From: Oscillospiraceae bacterium
Lineage (GTDB): Bacteria; Bacillota_A; Clostridia; Oscillospirales; Oscillospiraceae
Assembly: GCA_031265965.1 (NCBI GenBank)
Contig: JAISBX010000150.1
Span: 1 to 5,067, forward strand
Direction: 5' to 3'
Length of the DNA stretch: 5,067 nucleotides
Part shown: piece after piece, positions 1 to 5,067 of the stretch
Position numbering within the stretch: the stretch's first letter is position 1
Layout: every line of letters begins with the position of its first letter
The notes under the pieces: generated by a model
The model's input: only the letters and a program-made list of their open reading frames with translations
Told to the model about the DNA's origin: nothing
Databases searched by the model: none
Program-made: the position numbers and the translations under genes

Positions 1-62
1 GGATCATCAGCTTCTTTTCCGCCCCGCTGCGCCGCCGCCCGGGTCCGAAACGGCGCAAATAG
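1..62 (+). CDS. 3' end of an upstream gene (partial), possible membrane protein tail
   Basis: One frame, read from base 3, is open from the window edge to a TAG at 60-62. It encodes about 19 residues, beginning with the hydrophobic stretch IISFFSAPL and ending in an arginine/lysine-rich tail (RRRPGPKRRK). A hydrophobic segment followed by a basic end fits the last transmembrane helix and cytoplasmic tail of a membrane protein. In clostridial genomes the gene just before dxs is often ispA or a small 'divergent PAP2' (YuiD-like) membrane protein. The tail fits the second better, but that is inference from gene order alone, since no family motif is inside the window. The stop lies 4 bases before the first candidate dxs start, the same tight spacing seen through the rest of the cluster. 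The frame used by dxs is also open to the left edge, so this assignment is tentative. Confidence 0.4.
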   Translation, partial: IISFFSAPLRRRPGPKRRK

Positions 63-66
63 GCAG

Positions 67-1932
67 TTGGAGTTGTGTACCATTTTGGATATATTGAATA
101 AGATTTCGTCGCCCGCGGACGTGCGCGCGCTGGACGCAAACGAGCTGCCCGAGCTATGCTCCCGGCTGCGGTCGTACCTCGTTGAAAACGTGTCGAAGAC
201 GGGCGGGCATCTCGCCTCAAACCTCGGGGTCGTCGAGCTGACCGTCGCGATGCACCGCGTTTTCGACTCCGCGCGGGACAGACTCATTTTCGACGTGGGG
301 CACCAGTGCTACGTACACAAGCTGCTGACCGGCCGTATGGATAAATTTTCCACTCTGCGCTCGCTCGACGGTCTTTCCGGCTTCCCGAAGCCGGCGGAGA
401 GCCGCCACGACGCATTTATCGCCGGACACGCGTCAAACTCAATATCCGTCGGTTTGGGTATGGCTCGGGCGCGCACGCTTCTCGGGCGCGACTTCTCCGT
501 GGTGTCCGTGATAGGCGACGGGGCGCTCACGGGCGGGCTCGCTTACGAGGCTCTCGCCGACGCGGGAGAAAGCGGGGAGCCGTTCATCATAATACTCAAC
601 GACAACGGAATGTCCATCGACGGCAACGTGGGCGGCGTCGCGCGGTATCTCGCCCGGCAGAGGCTCAAGCCGTCGTACGCCGTGTTCAAAAGGCGGTATA
701 AGCGGCTCATGGAGATGATACCGGGCGGCAGGAGGATATACCGTATCACCCACGGCATAAAGAGCGCCGTAAAAAACGCGCTGCTCCATTGCAGTATGTT
801 CGAGGAGATGGGGCTGCAATATGTGGGGCCCGTCGACGGGCACGACGTACCGCGGCTCATAGAGGCGCTCAAGTGGGCAAAGGGGATCGCGGCGCCCGTT
901 CTGGTGCATGTCAGAACGCAGAAGGGCAAGGGCTACGCGTTTTCCGAGCAGACGCCGGAACAGTATCACGGCGTACCCCCGTTCGACGAGGCGGTCGGCC
1001 TTGTCTGCGGGCGCGGCGACACGTTTTCCACGGTGTTCGGGCGCGAGCTCACAAAACTCGCCGGAGAGGACGCGCGCGTATGCGCGATAACCGCCTCAAT
1101 GACGGAGGGCACGGGGCTCGCCGAATTCGCGGCGAGGTATCCGGAGCGTTTCTTCGACGTGGGCATCGCGGAGGGGCACGCCGCCGCAATGGCCGCGGGG
1201 CTCGCCGCCGCGGATCTCGTACCCGTTTTCGCCGTATACTCGACATTTTTGCAGAGGGCCTACGATATGCTGCTGCACGACGTCGGCATAATGGGTCTGC
1301 ACGTGGTACTGTGCGTGGACCGGGCGGGTCTCGTGCCCGGCGACGGCGAGACGCATCAGGGCGTATTCGACGCCGCGTTTCTGGCGAGCGTGCCGGGCAT
1401 GACGGTGATGTGTCCCGCGAGCTTCGCGGAATTGCGCGATATGCTGCGCCACGCCGTCACACAGCTCGGCGGCCCTGTGGCCATACGGTACCCAAAGGGG
1501 TGTCAGGGAGGCTACGCCGGGGGCGGCCGCGGAGAGACGCGCGTGCTGCTCGAGGGCTCGGACATAACGGTCGTCAGCTACGGCGTGATGATAAACATCG
1601 CGCTTGAGGCGGCCGGGCTGCTGAGCGCCGGAGGAATATCGGCGGAGGTGATAAAGCTGGGAGTGATAAACCCGCTCGACTGCGGCCCAATAGCGGCGTC
1701 GGTAAAAAAGACGGGCAGACTGCTGCTTCTGGAGGACGTCGCCCGAGCGGGGGGCGTCGGTGAGCGCGCCGCCGCCTCGCTCGCCGCGGACGGCACGGCG
1801 CCCGGCTCCATTACGCTTATAAACACGGGCTGCGGGTATATCCCGTGCGGTACGGTGGACGAGCTGCGCGAGAGGTACGGACTGGACGCTCGGAGCGTCG
1901 CGCGGGCGGCCGCGGAGGCTGTCGCCCGGTGA
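67..1932 (+). CDS. dxs: 1-deoxy-D-xylulose-5-phosphate synthase (DXS)
   Basis: DXS is a cytosolic, thiamine diphosphate-dependent enzyme that condenses pyruvate with glyceraldehyde 3-phosphate to 1-deoxy-D-xylulose 5-phosphate, the first step of the MEP isoprenoid pathway. The product is 621 residues from TTG 67, normal for the family. The ThDP domain carries GGHLAS (46-51, His48), the Mg/ThDP motif GDGALTGG (150-157) with NDN (178-180), and YVGPVDGHD (252-260). The pyrimidine-binding domain carries DVGIAEGHA (364-372, catalytic Glu369), YSTFLQRAYD (391-400), DRAGLVPGDGETHQG (418-432, with Arg419, Asp426 and His430) and IRYPKG (473-478, Arg474). A transketolase C-terminal domain spans about 495-615. 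The start is uncertain: TTG 67, 73 and 85 are in frame and no ATG or GTG competes. Start 85 would give MDILNKISSP, closest to usual DXS N-termini, with GGAG at 69-72 a rather long 12 bases upstream; start 67 has only a weak AGG. The stop overlaps tlyA. Gly replaces the usual Glu in NDNEMSI and the usual Gln in EQHA. The identification is secure. Confidence 0.97.
   Translation: MELCTILDILNKISSPADVRALDANELPELCSRLRSYLVENVSKTGGHLASNLGVVELTVAMHRVFDSARDRLIFDVGHQCYVHKLLTGRMDKFSTLRSLDGLSGFPKPAESRHDAFIAGHASNSISVGLGMARARTLLGRDFSVVSVIGDGALTGGLAYEALADAGESGEPFIIILNDNGMSIDGNVGGVARYLARQRLKPSYAVFKRRYKRLMEMIPGGRRIYRITHGIKSAVKNALLHCSMFEEMGLQYVGPVDGHDVPRLIEALKWAKGIAAPVLVHVRTQKGKGYAFSEQTPEQYHGVPPFDEAVGLVCGRGDTFSTVFGRELTKLAGEDARVCAITASMTEGTGLAEFAARYPERFFDVGIAEGHAAAMAAGLAAADLVPVFAVYSTFLQRAYDMLLHDVGIMGLHVVLCVDRAGLVPGDGETHQGVFDAAFLASVPGMTVMCPASFAELRDMLRHAVTQLGGPVAIRYPKGCQGGYAGGGRGETRVLLEGSDITVVSYGVMINIALEAAGLLSAGGISAEVIKLGVINPLDCGPIAASVKKTGRLLLLEDVARAGGVGERAAASLAADGTAPGSITLINTGCGYIPCGTVDELRERYGLDARSVARAAAEAVAR
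1914..1918 (+). promoter_or_regulatory. Ribosome binding site of tlyA
   Basis: A perfect GGAGG core lies inside the last codons of dxs, 10 bases before GTG 1929. It decides the tlyA start: in-frame starts further upstream, such as ATG 1845, would add residues from within dxs that match nothing in the S4 domain. Confidence 0.75.
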
Positions 1933-2738
1933 GCCGGGAGCGGCTGGATCTGCTGCTCGTACGGCGCGGGCTGCTCGACGGCCGCGAGAGGGCGCGCGCG
2001 GCGGTGATGAGCGGACAGGTGTACGTTGACGGGCGCAGGATAGACAAGCCCGGTACGCAGGTGGGCGAGGACTGCGAGCTTGAATATCGCGGAGGCGGCA
2101 AAAAATACGTCAGCCGGGGCGGGGAAAAGCTGCAAAAGGCGCTCGTATTTTTCGGCGTGTCGCCGGACGGCGCGACGTGTCTCGACTGCGGCGCCTCGAC
2201 AGGCGGCTTCACAGACTGCCTGTTACAGGGCGGCGCGAGACGCGTGTACGCGGTGGACGTCGGGTACGGACAGCTCGCGTGGAGCCTGCGCACCGACCCG
2301 CGCGTCGTCGTAATGGAGCGCACAAACATACGGTACGTCACGCGCGAGGACGTGCCGGAGCCCGTGGAGCTTGCCGTTATAGACGTTTCGTTCATATCGC
2401 TGGCGCTCGTGCTCCCTGCCGTGCGCGGGCTTCTCGCGGACGGGGGGCGGGTCGTCTGCCTGATAAAGCCGCAATTTGAGGCGGGGCGCGGCAAGGTCGG
2501 CAAAAAAGGCGTCGTGCGCGACCTCGAAACGCACGTGGACGTCCTCCGCGGCTTTGCGGACAACGCCGTTCGCGCCGGCTTTAACGTCCAAGGACTCACA
2601 TTTTCACCGCTGAAGGGGCCGGAGGGCAACATCGAATACCTCGGTCTCCTGTCGGACGGCGACGCCGGCGAGGCGCCGGATATACGCGGCGTGGCAATGG
2701 AGGCGCACCTCGCGCTGGATCAAGAAAAGGGGGGTTGA
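1929..2738 (+). CDS. tlyA: TlyA family rRNA (cytidine-2'-O)-methyltransferase, S4 domain protein
   Basis: TlyA uses S-adenosylmethionine to 2'-O-methylate cytidines of rRNA: C1920 of 23S rRNA and, in the longer subtype, also C1409 of 16S rRNA. It is often annotated as 'hemolysin' for historical reasons. The protein is 269 residues from GTG 1929. An N-terminal S4 RNA-binding domain (about 3-60, RLDLLLVRRGL and VYVDGRRIDKPG) is joined to a Rossmann-fold FtsJ-like methyltransferase. The linker motif SRGGEKL is at 62-68, and the SAM-binding motif LDCGASTGGFTD is at 85-96. DVGYGQLAWSLR (110-121), IDVSFIS (151-157), LIKPQFE (178-184) and GNIEYL (233-238) follow. Lys67, Asp152, Lys180 and Glu236 align with the K-D-K-E tetrad described in Mycobacterium tuberculosis TlyA (K69, D154, K182, E238). 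The start overlaps the dxs stop by 4 bases (GTGA), which suggests translational coupling. Length and C-terminal extension resemble the mycobacterial, dual-target subtype, but target choice is inference. Confidence 0.95.
   Translation: MSRERLDLLLVRRGLLDGRERARAAVMSGQVYVDGRRIDKPGTQVGEDCELEYRGGGKKYVSRGGEKLQKALVFFGVSPDGATCLDCGASTGGFTDCLLQGGARRVYAVDVGYGQLAWSLRTDPRVVVMERTNIRYVTREDVPEPVELAVIDVSFISLALVLPAVRGLLADGGRVVCLIKPQFEAGRGKVGKKGVVRDLETHVDVLRGFADNAVRAGFNVQGLTFSPLKGPEGNIEYLGLLSDGDAGEAPDIRGVAMEAHLALDQEKGG
2725..2734 (+). promoter_or_regulatory. Ribosome binding site of nadK (poly-G type)
   Basis: Four A residues run into six G residues at the very end of tlyA, 10 bases before GTG 2745. The tract lacks the usual GGAGG but can pair with the 16S rRNA 3' end if one G-U wobble is allowed. 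It supports GTG 2745 as the nadK start, which gives MKKIVLCPN, a normal NAD kinase N-terminus. Confidence 0.6.
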
Positions 2739-2744
2739 CGTTTT

Positions 2745-3599
2745 GTGAAAAAGATCGTACTTTGTCCGAACGAGAGCAGGGACAGCGGGCTCGAGGTCTC
2801 GCGCGAGGTCGTGCGGATGCTCGAGGAGAGCGGGATGAGGACGGCGCTGTGCCCGCTGCCGGATTACGACAGCGCGTACGCGCGCGGAGCCGGCTACGGC
2901 GCGCTGATGGCGGAGCTGGGCGACGCCGAGATGATCATAGCCTTCGGGGGCGACGGCACGATACTCCGCACGGCGCGCGCGGCCGCCGGCCTCGGCGTGC
3001 CCATCCTCGGCGTAAACCTCGGCGGCAAGGGCTTCATGGCGGAGCTTGAGAGGGCCGACATAGGCGTCATCCCCTCGGCGCTGGCGGGCGGCTACACAAC
3101 GGAGGGGCGCATGATGCTCGACATTGAGCTCAGGCGCGGCGGCACCGTAATATGCGAGGATTTCGCGCTGAACGACGTCGTGATCGGCGGTATAACAAAG
3201 GTCGTGGACATAACGCTGTACGGCGACGGGCACGTCATATCGGAGCTAAGCGGAGATGGTGCGGTCATTGCGACGCCCACAGGCTCAACGGCGTATTCGC
3301 TGTCCGCCGGAGGGCCCATAGTCGAGCCGTCGGCGCAAAATATACTGATAACGCCGGTTTGCGCGCATATGCTCAAGGCCAGGCCCTTCGTTCTGGCGGC
3401 GGACAGGCAGGTGTCCGCCGTGCTCGGCGCGGGCAGGCCGAATCCGGCGTATATGTCCGTCGACGGCTGCGAATACGTCGACCTGTGCGGCGGCGACGTA
3501 TTGAATGTGAAAAGGTCTGCGAAGCTCACGCGCCTCGTACATCTCGCGGGCGGGAGCTTTTATAAAAAAGTAAGTGAGAAGCTGGGGGAACCGACATGA
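2745..3599 (+). CDS. nadK: NAD kinase (ATP-NAD kinase)
   Basis: NAD kinase phosphorylates the 2'-hydroxyl of the adenosine ribose of NAD+ with ATP (or polyphosphate in some members), giving NADP+ in the cytosol. The product is 284 residues, normal for bacteria. The hallmark GGDGT is at 68-72 (catalytic Asp70), followed by GVNLGGKGFMAEL (89-101), which matches the NxGxLGFL region. The NAD-binding ALNDVVI is at 141-147 and the signature TPTGSTAYSLSAGGP is at 177-191. SVDGCEY (238-244) corresponds to the family's DGQ segment. The start is GTG 2745, 6 bases after the tlyA stop, and the TGA stop overlaps the argR ATG. Two conserved positions differ from the common pattern: Lys95 where Leu/Ile is usual and Cys242 where Gln is usual. 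All core catalytic motifs remain, so the enzyme is expected to be active. NADPH from this enzyme feeds biosynthesis, including Dxr of the MEP pathway, although the neighbours share no strict pathway. Confidence 0.96.
   Translation: MKKIVLCPNESRDSGLEVSREVVRMLEESGMRTALCPLPDYDSAYARGAGYGALMAELGDAEMIIAFGGDGTILRTARAAAGLGVPILGVNLGGKGFMAELERADIGVIPSALAGGYTTEGRMMLDIELRRGGTVICEDFALNDVVIGGITKVVDITLYGDGHVISELSGDGAVIATPTGSTAYSLSAGGPIVEPSAQNILITPVCAHMLKARPFVLAADRQVSAVLGAGRPNPAYMSVDGCEYVDLCGGDVLNVKRSAKLTRLVHLAGGSFYKKVSEKLGEPT
3584..3589 (+). promoter_or_regulatory. Ribosome binding site of argR
   Basis: A GGGGGA tract near the end of nadK lies 6 bases before ATG 3596. It supports the start inside the ATGA overlap with the nadK stop. 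Like the nadK site, it needs a G-U wobble to match the anti-Shine-Dalgarno sequence. Confidence 0.6.
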
Positions 3600-4054
3600 A
3601 AAATTTCAGGCAGGCCGCCATATTGCAGGTCATATCCTCTGTGGACGTAGAGACGCAGTACCAATTGATAGAGGAACTCAAAAAGCGCGGCGTCAAGAGC
3701 ACACAGGCCACCGTATCGCGCGACATCAAGGAGATGCACCTGCAAAAGGAGCTGACGCCGCAGGGCTCGTACAGGTACGCCGCCGGTCTGAGGCAGAGCG
3801 CCGGCGACTACTCCGCGCGCCTGAAGTCGATATTCCGCGAGAGCGTAACGTCGGTCGCCTCCGCGCAGAACATCGTGGTCATAAAGACGCTGCCGGGCCT
3901 TGCCAATGGCGCGTGCAGCGCCATAGACGGTATGCAGATGAGCTCCGTAGTCGGTACGCTCGCGGGCGACGACACGGCTTTTCTGGCGATGCGGGACAGC
4001 GCGTCCGCCGAGCTGTTGTGCAAAGAGATCGAGTATATGCTCGAGCAGGTGTGA
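3596..4054 (+). CDS. argR: Arginine repressor ArgR/AhrC
   Basis: ArgR is a cytosolic transcription regulator that forms hexamers with L-arginine bound between trimers. It represses arginine biosynthesis genes and in many Bacillota activates catabolic ones, by binding ARG boxes. The product is 152 residues, typical of the family. The N-terminal winged helix-turn-helix spans about 1-68, with recognition helix region TQATVSRDIKEMHL (36-49). The C-terminal oligomerisation and arginine-binding domain spans about 75-152. It contains NIVVIKTLPGLANG (92-105) and the arginine-binding motif GTLAGDDTAFL (120-130), whose Asp125 and Asp126 match the paired aspartates of E. coli ArgR. ATG 3596 overlaps the nadK stop by 4 bases, and recN starts 3 bases after the argR stop. 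The argR-recN pair is common in Bacillota and does not by itself imply control of recN by arginine. I could not find a convincing ARG box inside the window, so autoregulation here cannot be shown. Confidence 0.97.
   Translation: MKNFRQAAILQVISSVDVETQYQLIEELKKRGVKSTQATVSRDIKEMHLQKELTPQGSYRYAAGLRQSAGDYSARLKSIFRESVTSVASAQNIVVIKTLPGLANGACSAIDGMQMSSVVGTLAGDDTAFLAMRDSASAELLCKEIEYMLEQV
4047..4051 (+). promoter_or_regulatory. Ribosome binding site of recN
   Basis: AGGTG overlaps the last codons of argR and lies 6 bases before ATG 4058. It is a moderate match that fits the start giving MLQLIHIENIAVI, the standard RecN N-terminus. Confidence 0.5.
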
Positions 4055-4057
4055 CAG

Positions 4058-5067
4058 ATGCTTCAGCTTATACATATCGAGAATATCGCGGTGATCGAGA
4101 GGGCTGAGCTCGCGTTCGGGTCCGGCTTCAACGTGCTCACCGGCGAGACCGGAGCCGGCAAATCGATCGTGATCGACGCGCTGAACGCCGTCACGGGCGG
4201 GCGCGTCACGCGCGAGCTCGTGCGCACGGGGACCGCCGCCGCCGCGGTGACGGCCGTATTCACCGGCGCCGATGTGTCCGGCTGGCTCGAAGACAACGGC
4301 ATAGACCCGGACGACGACGGCGGCGAGCTCGTGCTGTCGCGCCGCGTGTCGTCGGACGGGAAGAGCGTCTGCCGCGTGAACGGTACGCCGGTGTCCGCCG
4401 CGCAGTTGCGCGAGCTCGGCGGTACGCTCGTCGATATACACGGGCAAAACGACGGACGCAAGCTGCTCGATGACGCGGCGCACCGCGCGTATCTCGACGC
4501 GTTCGGAGGATATCCGGAGCTGCTGGCGGAGTACGCTGCGGCGTATGCCGCAGTCCAAGTCAGGCGGCGCGAAATGGAGTCGGCGGTAATGGACGAGAGC
4601 GAGAAGGAGCGGCGCGCCGACACGCTCAGGTACCAAATCGACGAGCTGGAACGCGCGGAGCTGTCCCCCGGCGAGACGGACGCGCTGAGCGAGAGGCGCG
4701 AGCTGCTGCGCAACTCCTCACACCTGACGAGTGCGTTAGACGCAGCTTACTCAGCGCTGTACGGCGGCGAGGACACGGACGGCGCGGCGGCGCTCATAAC
4801 GGGCGCGCAGGCCGACATGGACGGCGCGGCGCGCTATTCCGGCAGCTTTGCCGCGCTCGCCGGACGGCTGCGGGACTTGAGGTACGCCGTGCAGGACGCC
4901 GCCGAGGAGCTGCGCGAGAAACGGGACGCGCTCGACTTCTCGCCCGAGGAGCTCGACCGCATCGACGGGCGGCTCGATACGCTTCGGCGCGTGACGCGCA
5001 AATACGGCGGCGGAGAGGACGAGGCGCTGCTGTACCTCGAAAAATGCCGCGCGGAGCTCGGCGATAT
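4058..5067 (+). CDS. recN: DNA repair protein RecN (5' part; runs off the window)
   Basis: RecN is an SMC-like ATPase that acts early in recombinational repair of double-strand breaks, binding DNA ends on the nucleoid. The open frame runs from ATG 4058 to the window edge without a stop, giving 336 residues of a protein usually near 550-570. The N-terminal head half is complete: LIHIENIAVIE (4-14), Walker A GETGAGKS (29-36) and the SRRVSSDGKSVCRVNG stretch (94-109). The Q-loop region LVDIHGQNDGRKLLD is at 124-138. A helical coiled-coil arm follows (about 150-295), with QIDELERAELSPGE at 193-206, and then the family segment RLDTLRRVTRKYG at 305-317. The signature motif, Walker B and second half of the head lie beyond the window. 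ATG 4058 is 3 bases after the argR stop, so recN is probably on the same transcript. In many bacteria recN is induced by DNA damage, but no promoter or LexA-type box is seen directly upstream here. Confidence 0.96.
   Translation, partial: MLQLIHIENIAVIERAELAFGSGFNVLTGETGAGKSIVIDALNAVTGGRVTRELVRTGTAAAAVTAVFTGADVSGWLEDNGIDPDDDGGELVLSRRVSSDGKSVCRVNGTPVSAAQLRELGGTLVDIHGQNDGRKLLDDAAHRAYLDAFGGYPELLAEYAAAYAAVQVRRREMESAVMDESEKERRADTLRYQIDELERAELSPGETDALSERRELLRNSSHLTSALDAAYSALYGGEDTDGAAALITGAQADMDGAARYSGSFAALAGRLRDLRYAVQDAAEELREKRDALDFSPEELDRIDGRLDTLRRVTRKYGGGEDEALLYLEKCRAELGD

Noticed and set aside
91..105. TTGAATAAG as an ARG-box half-site near the dxs start.
   Set aside because: Only one degenerate half is present, with no paired half at the expected spacing, and it lies in conserved dxs coding sequence.
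789..1607. A 272-codon plus-strand frame inside dxs.
   Set aside because: It is a shifted frame of dxs, extremely Arg/Gly/Ala-rich with no recognisable domain, while dxs keeps intact motifs through the same bases.
1845..1928. Longer N-terminus for TlyA from ATG 1845.
   Set aside because: The extra 28 residues are Arg/Gly-rich out-of-frame dxs sequence. GTG 1929 has a perfect GGAGG 10 bases upstream and gives the standard S4-domain start.
2729..2734. G6 tract at the tlyA/nadK junction as a slippage (phase-variation) site.
   Set aside because: The tract is short, and slippage would alter only the last residues of TlyA. Its position fits a ribosome binding site for nadK.
2735..2763. TTGACG at 2735-2740 as a promoter -35 element before nadK.
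   Set aside because: The best -10 candidate at the right distance (TACTTT, 2758-2763) matches poorly and lies after the nadK start, so it could not serve nadK.
3555..3575. AT-rich patch with TATAAA at 3561-3566 as an internal promoter for argR.
   Set aside because: There is no acceptable -35 element about 17 bases upstream, and the patch simply encodes FYKKV at the nadK C-terminus.
3560..4636. A long open frame (about 358 codons) on the minus strand opposite argR and recN, plus many other minus-strand frames.
   Set aside because: Long antisense frames are expected in GC-rich coding DNA. The products are rich in Arg, His and Ala, show no family motif, and lie opposite genes with clear motifs.

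Overview
The window is a dense, GC-rich block (about two-thirds G+C by eye) in which every supportable gene lies on the + strand. It reads as part of one housekeeping operon of a Gram-positive, Clostridia-like bacterium (Bacillota). The evidence is the order dxs - tlyA - nadK - argR - recN, which is typical of that group, together with Shine-Dalgarno sites before most starts and ArgR/RecN proteins of the Bacillota kind. High GC with many AUA isoleucine codons suggests one of the GC-rich, often uncultured gut or anaerobic clostridial lineages. Genus or family cannot be fixed from this window.

Layout: positions 1-62 probably hold the last codons of an upstream gene with a hydrophobic then strongly basic C-terminus. 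From about 67 (or 85) to 1932 is dxs, the first enzyme of the MEP isoprenoid pathway. tlyA (1929-2738) overlaps its end by 4 bases and encodes an S4-domain/FtsJ-like rRNA 2'-O-methyltransferase. nadK (2745-3599) follows after 6 bases and encodes NAD kinase. argR (3596-4054) overlaps nadK by 4 bases and encodes the arginine-responsive repressor. recN (4058 to beyond the window end) starts 3 bases after argR and encodes an SMC-like DNA repair ATPase; its first 336 codons are present. There is no intergenic gap over 10 bases after dxs, and I see no terminator, RNA gene, mobile element, CRISPR array or substantial repeat.

The gene products do not form one pathway. The tight overlaps imply one transcript and probable translational coupling. 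NadK makes the NADP(H) used by the next MEP enzyme (Dxr) and by biosynthesis generally, but the joint operon is better read as an old conserved housekeeping cluster than as a dedicated system. I found no sign of a new biological system. The points most worth a second look are the AUA codon bias in GC-rich DNA, the uncertain non-ATG start of dxs, a few substitutions in conserved motifs of NadK and Dxs, and the length class of TlyA.
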